Assembly: GCF_016793485.1 (NCBI RefSeq)
Contig: NZ_JAEULZ010000046.1
Location: forward strand, 186,001 to 250,000
DNA from: Mesorhizobium sp.
Lineage (GTDB): Bacteria; Pseudomonadota; Alphaproteobacteria; Rhizobiales; Rhizobiaceae
Length of the DNA stretch: 64,000 nucleotides
Direction of reading: 5' to 3'
Below the pieces are notes generated by a model. That model was not told the origin of the DNA and did not search any database. It was given only the letters and a program-made list of their open reading frames with translations. Positions 27,205 to 36,376 of the stretch are shown piece by piece (positions within the stretch are counted from its first letter, which is position 1; the number at the start of each line of letters is the position of its first letter). A program made the translations under genes and the position numbers.

Positions 27205-27548
27205 GGCAGGTCATCCGGGAAGGCGTGGGCGCCGTCCGCACCGAGCGGCAGGGGCTTCGCCCAAAGCACCGAGGCCGGGTCGAGCGGGGCGTAGAGATGC
27301 GGGAACAGCGCACCGCCGCGCGACACCTCCCACTTCAGCGCTCTGCCGAGTGCGTCCGTCGGAATGGCCAGAAGCAGGAGGCCGCCTTGGCCGGCGAAGT
27401 GTTTCGCCGCCGTCTCCCGGACCTGTCCGGCAGTGGAGAAATGGATGTAGCCGTCGGCAAGGTCGATGGGCGCGCCATCAAAGCGGCCTGCCTTGCGGGC
27501 TTCGCGCCAGAGTTCCTCGCTGCAGATCTTGTAGATGATGTCGGCCAT
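27201..27548 (-). CDS. DUF952 domain-containing protein
   Basis: Small cytoplasmic protein of 115 residues. The start MADIIYKICSEELWREA and the motif DGYIHFSTAGQVRETAAKHFAGQ are the core of DUF952, followed by LKWEVSRGGALFPHLYAPL. I start it at the ATG at 27548; the longer frame has no similarity. It is translationally coupled to pyrD, a pairing I recall from other Rhizobiales. Function unknown; the fold is related to ADP-ribosyl-binding enzymes. Confidence 0.88.
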   Translation of the reverse strand: MADIIYKICSEELWREARKAGRFDGAPIDLADGYIHFSTAGQVRETAAKHFAGQGGLLLLAIPTDALGRALKWEVSRGGALFPHLYAPLDPASVLWAKPLPLGADGAHAFPDDLP

Positions 27549-27688
27549 GCAGGCCCTATAGGCCCAAAGGCGGCACGATTGAAGCGGCGAGGCGACCAGC
27601 GTCCCCAATTTCGGCGCAAACCGCTCCGAAAATCTGATAGGGTAAAGCGATGCCGAGCCCCGGGCGGGCCTGTGAGTTGGAGGATGCA

Positions 27689-28162
27689 ATGCGCAAGATC
27701 TCCTTGATGAGCGCCGTCGTCGGTTCTGTCCTTTTTGTGCCTTTCGCTGCGGGTGCCCAAAGCACCGAGGCGGATCGTTACCGTCTCGAAAAGACGCCGG
27801 GCGGCTATGTGCGCATGGATACGCAAACCGGCGAGATGTCGATGTGCGAGGACAGGGCCGGAGAACTCGTCTGCCGGTTGGCCGCTGATGAGCGCAGGGC
27901 GATGGAGACGGAAGTCGAGCGGCTGCAATCGGAGATCAAGAATATCAATGACCGGCTGGCAGGCGTGAAAGCCCTGGAGGATCGTGTTGCGGCGCTTGAG
28001 AATTCGCTTGCCGCCAAGATCGAGCAGAGCCTGCCGACCGAGGAGGATTTCAACCGGACCATGAGCTACATGGAGCGCTTCTTCCGCAGCTTCATGTCGA
28101 TCGCCAGGGAGTTCGACGGCGACGGCGGCAAGCCCACGCAGCCCGGAGCGAACCGGACCTGA
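27689..28162 (+). CDS. Secreted coiled-coil protein of unknown function
   Basis: 157 residues. Signal peptide RKISLMSAVVGSVLFVPFAAGA-QS. The mature part has a short beta-type segment with two cysteines (MCEDRAGELVC), then a predicted coiled coil from about 75 to 125 (METEVERLQSEIKNINDRL..ALEDRVAALENSL) and a charged tail. The ATG at 27689 follows GGAGG by five bases. The cysteine pair could form a disulfide in the periplasm. I do not recognise a function. Confidence 0.75.
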   Translation: MRKISLMSAVVGSVLFVPFAAGAQSTEADRYRLEKTPGGYVRMDTQTGEMSMCEDRAGELVCRLAADERRAMETEVERLQSEIKNINDRLAGVKALEDRVAALENSLAAKIEQSLPTEEDFNRTMSYMERFFRSFMSIAREFDGDGGKPTQPGANRT

Positions 28163-28283
28163 GAAGATCCGTCCCAAGGCGACACGGGAAAGAGAACCAT
28201 TCCGCTTGAAAATGCCGACCGCCGCCGCATAATCGGGTTCTTCGCCACAAAACATAAACGAAGAGGCGTCGCGGGAGGGATAT

Positions 28284-28943
28284 TTGTCGTCTGGCTGTAA
28301 AGTCGTGATCGCTGACGATCACCCACTTTTCCGTGGCGCGCTGAAGCAGGCGCTTTCCGGTGTGGGGGATGTCACGACGATCCTCGAGGCCGGCGATTTC
28401 GACAGTGCCAAGACCGCGATCGCAGGCAATGACGATGTCGACCTCGTGCTGCTGGACCTTGCCATGCCGGGAGCTTCCGGCTTGTCAGGCCTCATCTCGC
28501 TGCGGGGTATGAACGCCACCGTGCCGCTTGTCGTGGTATCGGCACATGACGACCCCGAAACGATCCGCCGAGCGCTGGAACTCGGCGCGTCCGGCTTCAT
28601 CTCCAAGTCGGCAAGCATGGAAGACATACGCGGCGCTGTCGAAACCGTGCTCGGCGGCGGCGTGACGGCCCCCGCCGGCATCGACCTAGGGATCGAGCGC
28701 GATCCGGAGATTTCAGACCTGATCAAGCGCCTGCAATCGCTGACGCCGCAGCAGACGCGTGTGCTTGGCATGCTCGCGGAAGGGCTCCTGAACAAGCAGA
28801 TCGCCTATGAGCTGGGCGTGTCCGAGGCGACGATCAAGGCGCATGTCTCGGCCGTGCTGCACAAGCTCGGCGTCGACAGCCGCACGCAGGCGGTCATCCT
28901 GCTTTCCCGGATCGGTTCCGATCCACTTCAGGCGGCAGGCTAG
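28284..28943 (+). CDS. LuxR-type response regulator (CrbR/ErdR-like)
   Basis: 219-residue NarL/FixJ-type regulator. The receiver domain has acidic residues in VVIADDHPLF, the phosphoacceptor Asp58 in LVLLDLAMPG and the conserved Lys in FISKSA. A C-terminal LuxR helix-turn-helix is present (LTPQQTRVLGMLAEGLLNKQIAYELGVSEATIKAHVSAVLHKLGV). The TTG start at 28284 follows GGGAGGGA. It converges with the hybrid kinase gene whose stop is 10 bp away; in gammaproteobacteria this pairing (CrbS/CrbR, MxtR/ErdR) controls acetate use. Confidence 0.9.
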   Translation: MSSGCKVVIADDHPLFRGALKQALSGVGDVTTILEAGDFDSAKTAIAGNDDVDLVLLDLAMPGASGLSGLISLRGMNATVPLVVVSAHDDPETIRRALELGASGFISKSASMEDIRGAVETVLGGGVTAPAGIDLGIERDPEISDLIKRLQSLTPQQTRVLGMLAEGLLNKQIAYELGVSEATIKAHVSAVLHKLGVDSRTQAVILLSRIGSDPLQAAG

Positions 28944-28952
28944 CGGCCCGGT

Positions 28953-31900
28953 CTATTCCGCGGCCGCAGGCGTCATGCGGCGTATGCGCGTGACCAGTGA
29001 CCTCAGCACTGCCGGCTTCAGCGGCTTGTTGACGACGGGAACGTCGAGCAGGTCGGCCGCCTGGCGGACCTCGTTCGAACGGTCGGCTGTCACCAGCACG
29101 GCCGGCACCGGCCCGCCGAAACGTTCGCGAAGTTTTTCGATGAGGTCGAGGCCGGTCTCGCCGTCGAGATGATAGTCTGCGAGGATGATGTCGGGGGGCT
29201 CCAGCTTGTCGTCGGCCGCGATGGAGGCAGAGCCCGAATGGGTCAGCACTTGGCAGCCCCATCCTTCGAAGAGCAGCCGCATGCCTTCGAGGATGCGCAG
29301 GTCGTTGTCGATGCAGAGCACGGTCATGCCGTTCAACGCGACGCCGACCGGCATCGGTGCGGGCGCGACCTCAACGGCAGCGGGCAGCCGCGCCGCGTCC
29401 GTCATCGGCAGGACGACGGAGAAACGCGTGCCCGGGCCGTCCCCGGAATAGACCTGGAGTTCCAGCCGCAGCACACGCGCGATGCGGTCAACGATGGAGA
29501 GGCCAAGGCCCAGCCCCTGCGCTTCCTTCGCTGCCTCTTCCAGCCGATAGAATTCGCCAAAGATGGACGACAGCTTGTCGATCGGGATGCCGATGCCCGT
29601 GTCGAAGACCTGGATTTCGGCGAGCTCGCCGCGCCTCCGTACGCCGACGAGGATGCGGCCGCTGCGCGTGTATTTCACCGCGTTGGAGACGAGGTTCTGG
29701 ATCAGCCGCCGCAAAAGGTTGCGATCCGTTTCGACCGCAAGTGAGGAGGGGACGATGGTCAGTTCCAGCCCCTTTTCGGCCGCCAGCGGCTGGAAGTCCG
29801 TACCGATCTGGCGAAGCAGCCCGTCGAGCCGGAACACAGTCTCGACGGGCTTCATCGCGCCTGCGTCCAGCCGGGAGATGTCAAGCACCGCGCCAAGGAT
29901 CGTCTCCACCGATTCCAGCGAGGACTCGATGTTCGACACGGCGTCGCCAACAGGCCCGGCGCCGGTCTTTTCGATCAGCGAGGAGCAATAGAGACGCGCC
30001 GCGTTGAGCGGCTGCAGGATGTCGTGGCCGGCAGCGGCGAGGAAGCGCGTCTTGCCGAGATTGGCTTCCTCGGCGAACATCTGCGCCTGCGCCAGTTCCT
30101 CGTTGACCTGTGTCAGCTCGGCCGTGCGCCGGGCAACACGCTGTTCAAGCGATTCATTGGCGCGCTTCAGCGCGAGGTCCGCTTCGACGCGCTGCGTGAT
30201 GTCGGCATAGGTGGCGACGATGCCGCCATCCGGCATCGGGTTTGAGCGCAGCTCGATGATGCGGCCGCTGGCCTTCAGCTCCATCTGCCAGGGCTTGCCG
30301 AAGGTTGTCATGCGGTCGAGGATGGCGACCTGTTCACCCAGTTGGATGTCGCCGCGCTGCGCCAGGTAGCGCAGGATATGGTCGAGCGAGACGCCGACCT
30401 GGCCCATCTCGTCGGGCAGGCCGAAGAGCAGGCGATACTGGCGGTTCCAGCAGGTCAGGCGGAAATCGCGGTCGAAGACCGTGATGCCCTGTTCCATCTG
30501 GTCGAGCGCGATCTGCAGAAGGTCGCGGTTCTGCTGCAACGCTTCCGTTGCGTCGTCGAGCAGGCGGAACGTATCGCGCGATGCGGTGTCGGCGCGCTTG
30601 AACAGGAGCGAGAGGATGAGCCGTGCCGACGACGAGCCAACGGCGCTGGCGAGCAGTTGCTCGGAGAAGCGCACCACGTCCATGCCAGCCTGCTCGCTGC
30701 CGTTCAGCGGGCCGTTCTTGGCCTCGAAGGTCTGGAACGAACGCTCCGTGCGCTCCACCCCGAGATAGCGCGAAATCGTCTCCCTGAGGTCGTTGACGGT
30801 GACCGTGGTGCGGAAGCGCTTGAGGCTCGGCATCGGCCCTGCTTCGCGCGGCACGAAGATCGCCGCCTGGATGCGCTCCAGCGGCACCGAGGCGCGCGAC
30901 AGCGATCCCAGCACGAAGAAGACCAGGTTGATCGACAGGCTCCACATGACACCGTGGTTCAGCGGCTCGGCCTCGGTCCCGAACAGCGCCTGCGGCCGAA
31001 GCGCATCGATGCCGAAGGGGCCGTTCAGGATGATGCTCGTATCGGGCGAGGCGAGCGACGGGAAAAGCAGCGTGTAGGCCCACACCGCGATGCCGGCCGT
31101 CATGCCGAGCGCGGCGCCACGTGCGTTTGCCCCGCGCCAGATCAGCCCGCCGAAGAAGGACGGCGCGAACTGCGCGATCGCCGCGAAAGACATCAGGCCG
31201 ATGGAGGCGAGGCGGGCGTTGTTGGTGCTTTCGCGGTAGTAGAAGAAGGCCGCGAACAGGATGATGAAGATCGAGGCGCGGCGGACGTTGAGGATGAGGG
31301 TCGACCAGTCGCCGTTTTCGGCGGTCTGGCTCTTCAGCACGCGCCGCACGAAGAGCGGGATCACGAGGTCGTTCGAGACCATGATCGACAGCGCCACGCT
31401 CGCCACGATCACCATTGCGGTGGCCGCCGACAGGCCGCCAATAAAAGCCGCCATGGCAAGCAGGTCGTGGCCGGTGAGAAGCGGCAGCGACAGCACGTAG
31501 AGGTCGCTGCTGGTGGCGTCGCCGACCAGGACGACGCCAGCCAGCGCCACGGGCAGCACGAACAGGTTGATGGCCACGAGATAGAGCGGGAAGATCCAGG
31601 TGGCGGTGCGCAACTCGCTCTCCGCCCTGTTTTCCACGATCATGACGTAGAACTGGCGCGGCAGCATGATGATTGCGAAGCCGCTCAGCATCGTCATGAC
31701 CAGCCAAGTGCCCAGCGACGTGCGGGAGTCGAGTGACGCCTGTGCCGTCTCGTTAGCGGCAATGGCGTCGAACAGCCCCTTGGGACTCTCGAACAGGAAG
31801 AAGAAGACCAGCACGCCGATGGCCAGGAAGGCGGCAAGCTTGACAACGGACTCGACGGCGACGGCAAGCACCAGCCCGTCCTGATGTTCCGTGGCGTCGG

Positions 31901-32447
31901 CGTGGCGCGTTCCGAACAGCACCGCAAACAGTGCAAGCAGGAAGGCGATGACCAGCGAAATGTCGCTGACGAAGGGGTCGAAGGAGAGCGGTTCGCCGTT
32001 GTAGTGCTCGACCATCAGGCTGACCGAACCGGCGATGGCCTTCAGTTGCAGGGCGATGTAGGGCACCGCGCCGACGACGGCGATCAGGGTAGCGATCGAG
32101 GCGACGGCAAAGCTCTTGCCGAAGCGCGCGCCGAGGAAGTCGGCGATCGAGGTGATCTTTTCAGCCTTGGCGAGCGCAATGATGCGCCTCAGCAGCGGGA
32201 ACCCGAAGACGAATACGAGGACCGGCCCGATGTAGATGGTCAGGAATTCGAGTCCACGCTCTGTGGCAAGGCCGACCGACCCGAAGAAGGTCCAGGAGGT
32301 GCAGTAGATCGCGAGGCTGAAGGCGTAGATGTAGGGCCGCGTGCGCGCCGGCCCGCGCCGCGCCGACCAGCGGTCGCCGAGACTGGCGATGACGAACAGC
32401 AGCGTCACATAGGCGACGGCTACGAGAATGACGGCGAAGCCCTTCAA
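28953..32447 (-). CDS. Hybrid histidine kinase with N-terminal sodium:solute symporter domain (CrbS-like)
   Basis: 1164 residues. An N-terminal SSS-family transporter domain of about 480 residues with roughly twelve helices is followed by a linker, a PAS domain at about 640-755 (MEQGITVFDRDFRLTCWNRQY), a coiled coil, HisKA with His808 (AAAGHDILQPLNAA), HATPase (NLVSNAVKYT, DTGIGIP, GLGLGLSIV) and a C-terminal receiver with Asp1091. The TTG start lies after GGGAGG. The architecture matches CrbS/MxtR sensors that couple transport-like sensing to carbon use. Partner: the adjacent LuxR-type regulator. Confidence 0.92.
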   Translation of the reverse strand: MKGFAVILVAVAYVTLLFVIASLGDRWSARRGPARTRPYIYAFSLAIYCTSWTFFGSVGLATERGLEFLTIYIGPVLVFVFGFPLLRRIIALAKAEKITSIADFLGARFGKSFAVASIATLIAVVGAVPYIALQLKAIAGSVSLMVEHYNGEPLSFDPFVSDISLVIAFLLALFAVLFGTRHADATEHQDGLVLAVAVESVVKLAAFLAIGVLVFFFLFESPKGLFDAIAANETAQASLDSRTSLGTWLVMTMLSGFAIIMLPRQFYVMIVENRAESELRTATWIFPLYLVAINLFVLPVALAGVVLVGDATSSDLYVLSLPLLTGHDLLAMAAFIGGLSAATAMVIVASVALSIMVSNDLVIPLFVRRVLKSQTAENGDWSTLILNVRRASIFIILFAAFFYYRESTNNARLASIGLMSFAAIAQFAPSFFGGLIWRGANARGAALGMTAGIAVWAYTLLFPSLASPDTSIILNGPFGIDALRPQALFGTEAEPLNHGVMWSLSINLVFFVLGSLSRASVPLERIQAAIFVPREAGPMPSLKRFRTTVTVNDLRETISRYLGVERTERSFQTFEAKNGPLNGSEQAGMDVVRFSEQLLASAVGSSSARLILSLLFKRADTASRDTFRLLDDATEALQQNRDLLQIALDQMEQGITVFDRDFRLTCWNRQYRLLFGLPDEMGQVGVSLDHILRYLAQRGDIQLGEQVAILDRMTTFGKPWQMELKASGRIIELRSNPMPDGGIVATYADITQRVEADLALKRANESLEQRVARRTAELTQVNEELAQAQMFAEEANLGKTRFLAAAGHDILQPLNAARLYCSSLIEKTGAGPVGDAVSNIESSLESVETILGAVLDISRLDAGAMKPVETVFRLDGLLRQIGTDFQPLAAEKGLELTIVPSSLAVETDRNLLRRLIQNLVSNAVKYTRSGRILVGVRRRGELAEIQVFDTGIGIPIDKLSSIFGEFYRLEEAAKEAQGLGLGLSIVDRIARVLRLELQVYSGDGPGTRFSVVLPMTDAARLPAAVEVAPAPMPVGVALNGMTVLCIDNDLRILEGMRLLFEGWGCQVLTHSGSASIAADDKLEPPDIILADYHLDGETGLDLIEKLRERFGGPVPAVLVTADRSNEVRQAADLLDVPVVNKPLKPAVLRSLVTRIRRMTPAAAE

Positions 32448-32643
32448 GCCCCTTTGTTCCTCCCGGTCGGGCGTTCAGCGGAAACGCAAGCACAGCTTGG
32501 CGCGGGAGTCTATGGGACGAAAGGGGATGGGTGGGCTGCACGGACTTGTTCCGCAGCGTGAATTCCGGTTTTGCAGGCCAAGAAATTTGCTAAGGTAACG
32601 CGGGGTCGAATCTCGCTTGCAAGCCGCAAGGCAAGGAGGGTTT

Positions 32644-33069
32644 ATGTTTAAGGAATTCCAGGAATTCATCGCCAAGGGCAACGTGATGGATCTCGCCGTC
32701 GGCGTGATCATCGGCGGCGCCTTCGGCCTGATCGTCAATTCGATGGTCGGCGACATCATCATGCCGATCGTCGGGGCCATCTTCGGCGGCTTTGATTTTT
32801 CCAATTATTTCCTGCCGCTTTCCTCCAACGTGACCGCCGTCACTCTGGAAGAGGCAAGAAAGCAGGGCGCCGTTTTCGCCTGGGGCAACTTCCTGACCGT
32901 GGTCATCAATTTCCTGATCCTCGCCTGGATCATCTTCCTGATGGTCAAAGGCGTGAACACGATGCGCAAGCGGCTGGAAAAGCAGAAGGCGGCAGCGCCC
33001 GCGGCGCCGCCGCCTGCGGACGTGCAATTGCTGACCGAAATCCGCGATCTGTTGGCCAAGAAGGCCTGA
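32644..33069 (+). CDS. mscL: Large-conductance mechanosensitive channel
   Basis: Emergency valve for osmotic downshock in the inner membrane. The 141 residues start [35 protein letters not shown], with the pore-lining helix TM1, the periplasmic loop, TM2 ([22 protein letters not shown]) and the cytoplasmic helix ending [13 protein letters not shown]. The ATG at 32644 follows GGAGG. It diverges from the large kinase gene. Confidence 0.98.
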   Translation: MFKEFQEFIAKGNVMDLAVGVIIGGAFGLIVNSMVGDIIMPIVGAIFGGFDFSNYFLPLSSNVTAVTLEEARKQGAVFAWGNFLTVVINFLILAWIIFLMVKGVNTMRKRLEKQKAAAPAAPPPADVQLLTEIRDLLAKKA

Positions 33070-33092
33070 AGACACGCGATCTGGATCAAGAG

Positions 33093-33117
33093 CCCGGCCG
33101 CTCTGGCGGTCGGGTTT
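33093..33117 (+). terminator. Probable terminator after mscL
   Basis: Nine-base arms CCCGGCCGC/GCGGTCGGG with one mismatch and a TCTG loop, followed by TTT, 23 bp after the mscL stop. Confidence 0.65.
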
Positions 33118-33180
33118 CCGGTTTGCCCGGCAGCCGAAACAGGCTAAATCCGGCTGTCATTTCCGAGGGGCCGGTGATCC

Positions 33181-34347
33181 ATGAGCTTGATCGACAATCT
33201 GCGGGGGGAAGCCCGGCGCGCGCCGGTGAGCGGCATCGAGGCCGTCGCCAATTACGGCCGCGACCGCAAGGGGCTTATCCCGCTCTGGTCCGGTGAAAGC
33301 GATCGGGCGACGCCCGATTTCATCAACGCAGCGGCCAAGCGCGGGCTGGATGCCGGCGAGACATTTTACACCTGGCAGGGCGGTATTCCGGAACTGCGGC
33401 AGTCGCTGGCGCGCTACCACGAGCGACATTTCGGCCTCAAATTCTCGCCTGACGAATTCCTCGTCACGATCGGTGGCATGCAGGCGATCGTGCTGGCGAT
33501 CGAGGCGACGGCGGGTGCGGGCGACGAGGCGATCTACCTGGAGCCGGCCTGGCCGAATTTCGCCGGTGCGGCGGGCGTTGCCGGGGCGACGCCTGTTCCG
33601 GTGGCTCTGACCGAGGGTGCGAACGGCTGGTATTGCGACATCGACCGCGTGAAGGCAGCGGTGACGCCCCGCACCAAGGTCATGTTCGTCAACACGCCTG
33701 CCAATCCGACAGGCTGGACGGCCGACATCGAGACGCTGAAGTCGCTTCTGGACCTCTCGCGACGCCACGGCACCTGGATCATCGCCGACGAGATCTACGC
33801 CCTGTTCCACTACAACGGACAGCGCGCGCCTTCCTTCATGGATATCATGGAGCCGGAAGATCGCATCCTCTTCGTCAACACCTTCTCGAAGAACTGGGCG
33901 ATGACGGGCTGGCGCGTCGGCTGGATGAAGACGCATCCATCGCTGGAGCGCACTTTCGAGAACCTGATCCAGTATTCGAGCTCAGGCGTGGCGCAGTTCC
34001 TGCAGCGTGGCGCAATCGCCGCGCTTGACGAGGGCGACGATTTCCTCGCCGCGCAGATCACTCAGGCAAAGGCCTCGCGCGACCTCATCTGCCGCAAGCT
34101 GGCCGACACGGGCAGGGTCCGCTTCAGCGTGCCGCCGGGCGCGTTCTACCTGTTCTTCAAGGTGGACGGCATGAAGGATTCGACGAAGGCAGCCTTCGAG
34201 ATCGTCGACAAGGCGTTGGTCGGGCTGGCGCCAGGCGTCGCATTCGGCCAGGCGGGAGAAGGGTATCTCCGGCTCTGCTTCCACCGCAAGCTCGAGGATG
34301 TCGAGGAAGCGGCGGATCGCCTGGCGAAGTGGATCGGAAAGCTCTGA
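33181..34347 (+). CDS. PLP-dependent class I/II aminotransferase
   Basis: 388 residues. It has the fold-type I features LIPLWSGESDRATP, YTWQGGIPELRQSLARYH, FVNTPANPTGW, IIADEIYALFHY and the PLP-lysine motif NTFSKNWAMTGWRVGW. The substrate range of this aspartate-aminotransferase-like branch cannot be read from sequence. The ATG at 33181 follows GAGGGGCCGGTG. It is convergent with the DUF2442 gene, with only 4 bp between stops. Confidence 0.92.
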   Translation: MSLIDNLRGEARRAPVSGIEAVANYGRDRKGLIPLWSGESDRATPDFINAAAKRGLDAGETFYTWQGGIPELRQSLARYHERHFGLKFSPDEFLVTIGGMQAIVLAIEATAGAGDEAIYLEPAWPNFAGAAGVAGATPVPVALTEGANGWYCDIDRVKAAVTPRTKVMFVNTPANPTGWTADIETLKSLLDLSRRHGTWIIADEIYALFHYNGQRAPSFMDIMEPEDRILFVNTFSKNWAMTGWRVGWMKTHPSLERTFENLIQYSSSGVAQFLQRGAIAALDEGDDFLAAQITQAKASRDLICRKLADTGRVRFSVPPGAFYLFFKVDGMKDSTKAAFEIVDKALVGLAPGVAFGQAGEGYLRLCFHRKLEDVEEAADRLAKWIGKL

Positions 34348-34351
34348 GAAT

Positions 34352-34771
34352 CTAGCCGTTGACGGCTTTGCGGGGGCGTCCACCCTTCGCGCCGTTGGCC
34401 CGCGCCGCAGCGGCCTTAGCCGGAGATTTGCTGCTGCCGGCCAGTCGGGCGAGTTCGGTCTTCATCCATTTCCGGGTACCGAAAATGCCGGAGACGAGCG
34501 CAGCGACGTAAAGATCGACATCAAGGGTCGGCCAATGAAGATTGAGGCCGACGGCATCGGTTTCGATCTCGGCGAGATCGTCAGCGCCGGCACCCTGCAA
34601 ATCCTGTACGAGGCCTGCAGGAAAAGCGTAGGCGCAACCGTTGCGTAACTCGATGACGACGCGGCCTGAGCGGCGGTCATATCGTGCGGAATCGGCTGCC
34701 GGTTCATTAGCCAGGACCTCGCGCCCGTGAGCTTCGGCGTCTTCGAATTGCCTGTCAGTCAGCGTTGCCAT
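34352..34771 (-). CDS. DUF2442 domain-containing protein
   Basis: 139 residues. N-terminus MATLTDRQFEDAEAHGREVL, then the DUF2442 core with VVIELRNGCAYAFPAGLVQDL and LNLHWPTLDVDLYVAALV, and a lysine/alanine-rich tail ending GAKGGRPRKAVNG, which resembles an AT-hook (GRPRK). It starts inside the last codons of a broken DUF4160 gene (17-bp overlap), the usual order for this pair. DUF4160-DUF2442 pairs behave like small accessory modules, sometimes proposed as toxin-antitoxin-like; function is not established. Confidence 0.85.
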   Translation of the reverse strand: MATLTDRQFEDAEAHGREVLANEPAADSARYDRRSGRVVIELRNGCAYAFPAGLVQDLQGAGADDLAEIETDAVGLNLHWPTLDVDLYVAALVSGIFGTRKWMKTELARLAGSSKSPAKAAAARANGAKGGRPRKAVNG

Positions 34772-35003
34772 GGATATTCTCCCATTGCTCAAGCAACATC
34801 GCGCGGCGCCGTGTTGCCTCGGCCAGAAGGCGCCTCATGTCGGACTTCTTGATGCCGATGCTGAAAACAAGTTCAGGGGTATCACCCGGCCCGACAAGAT
34901 TGATCTTAGCCTGTCCATCGCCGACAATATGGACGTGAGCAGGCCCGTGATCCGAAGTTTAGATCACGAAGCGGAAGCCGCCAGTGCGATGCACCACGAT
35001 CAT
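34755..35003 (-). pseudogene. DUF4160 protein gene interrupted by an in-frame stop
   Basis: Read from the ATG at 35003 the frame is 82 codons plus stop at 34755, but codon 15 (34961-34959) is TAA. Either side of it the protein is a normal DUF4160: MIVVHRTGGFRFVI, then TSDHGPAHVHIVGDG and INLVGPGDTPELVFSIGI, ending LLEQWENIHGNAD. Relatives have a Tyr or Phe at this point, so a single base change would explain the stop. The 3' end overlaps the DUF2442 start by 17 bp. No good start lies just after the stop; the next ATG is far into the domain. Confidence 0.85.
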
Positions 35004-35008
35004 CGAGC

Positions 35009-35037
35009 TGAAATAACCCATCCGATGGGTTATTTCA
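35009..35037. promoter_or_regulatory. 29-bp near-perfect palindrome at the DUF4160/DUF2442 start, likely operator
   Basis: 14-base arms TGAAATAACCCATC (35009-35022) and its exact complement (35024-35037) around one C. It ends 5 bp before the DUF4160 ATG on the minus strand and is AT-rich compared with its surroundings. No Shine-Dalgarno lies between it and the ATG. An autoregulatory operator is the simplest reading. Confidence 0.6.
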
Positions 35038-35098
35038 ATGAGTGCTGTCCAAAATCGGCTTCGCGCGCCGCCTGGGAGGCTTCAAGCGAATCCGAGGG

Positions 35099-36376
35099 TT
35101 AGCCCCCTGACTTAGGCACCAGCAGCGGGATGATGCGGTCGGAGGAGGCGACGGCTGGGCGGCCTGCGGCGCCGTAGGGGATGCCGAGCGCGTCCCATGT
35201 CTCGACAAGCGCGTCCTTGAGCGTGTCGATCAGGACGTTGTCGTGGAACGGCGTCGGGGTGATGCGCAGGCGCTCCGTGCCACGCGGCACGGTCGGATAG
35301 TTGATAGGCTGGATGTAGATACCATGCACGCCGAGCAGGCGGTCGGTGGCCATCTTGCAGAGTTCCGGATCGCCCACGAGCACAGGCACGATATGCGTGG
35401 AGGAGGCCATCACGGGCAGGCCGGCTTGCGCCAGCACGTCCTTGGTGCGGGTCACCTGGCGCTGCTGCGCTTCGCGCTCGCTCTGTGAAACCTTGAGGTG
35501 GCGGATGGAAGTGGTCGCACCCGCCGCGATCGCCGGTGGCAGGGCGGTGGTGAAGATGAAGCCCGGTGCATAGGAACGTACCGCATCCACGACGGTGGCG
35601 CTGCCGGTGATGTAGCCGCCCAACATGCCGTAAGCCTTGGCGAGCGTTCCCTCGATGACGTCGATGCGGTGGGCGAGGCCCTCGCGCTCGGTGATGCCGC
35701 CACCGCGCGGGCCATACATGCCGACGGCATGGACCTCGTCGATATAGGTCATGGCGTTGTACTTGTCGGCAAGATCGGCGATCTGCGCGATCGGGGCGAC
35801 ATCGCCGTCCATCGAATAGACGCTCTCGAAAACGATCAGCTTGGCGCGCTCACGGCCGGCTGCGGCGAGGATGCTTTCCAGATGCGCGACGTCGTTGTGG
35901 CGGAAGATTTTCTTCTCGGCCCCGGAACGGCGCACGCCCTCGATCATCGAAGCGTGGTTGAGTTCGTCGGAAATGATCAGGCAGTTCGGCAGCAGGCGTC
36001 CGATGGTGGAGATCGAAGCCTCGTTGGAGACGAAACCCGACGTGAAGACGAGTGCTGCTTCCTTGCGATGCAGGTCGGCCAACTCAAGTTCAAGCTCGAC
36101 CAGCGGATGATTGGTGCCGGAGATGTTGCGCGTGCCGCCGGCGCCGGAGCCCATGCGGCCAGCTGCCTCCTGCATCGCGGACACGACCTGCGGGTTCTGG
36201 CCCATGCCGAGATAATCGTTGGAGCACCAGACGGTGATTTCCTCTGAGCGATCGCCGGAGCGCCAGATTGCGCGAGGGAAGGCACCGGCGATCCGCTCGA
36301 TATCGGCGAAGACGCGATAGCGCCGCTCGGCGTGAACCTGATCGATCGCTTCCTCGAAAAAACGCTGGTAGTTCAT
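35099..36376 (-). CDS. hemA: 5-aminolevulinate synthase
   Basis: First step of haem synthesis in alphaproteobacteria: glycine plus succinyl-CoA gives ALA. The 425 residues start [23 protein letters not shown] and contain [46 protein letters not shown] and the PLP lysine in [15 protein letters not shown]. The ATG at 36376 matches the family N-terminus. A 301-bp upstream region shared with galE holds an FNR-type box. Confidence 0.98.
   Translation of the reverse strand: MNYQRFFEEAIDQVHAERRYRVFADIERIAGAFPRAIWRSGDRSEEITVWCSNDYLGMGQNPQVVSAMQEAAGRMGSGAGGTRNISGTNHPLVELELELADLHRKEAALVFTSGFVSNEASISTIGRLLPNCLIISDELNHASMIEGVRRSGAEKKIFRHNDVAHLESILAAAGRERAKLIVFESVYSMDGDVAPIAQIADLADKYNAMTYIDEVHAVGMYGPRGGGITEREGLAHRIDVIEGTLAKAYGMLGGYITGSATVVDAVRSYAPGFIFTTALPPAIAAGATTSIRHLKVSQSEREAQQRQVTRTKDVLAQAGLPVMASSTHIVPVLVGDPELCKMATDRLLGVHGIYIQPINYPTVPRGTERLRITPTPFHDNVLIDTLKDALVETWDALGIPYGAAGRPAVASSDRIIPLLVPKSGG

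Noticed and set aside
30342-31736. Long plus-strand reading frame of 464 codons
   Set aside because: It is antisense to the hybrid kinase gene, has low-complexity charged composition and no domain; GC-rich DNA gives such shadow frames.
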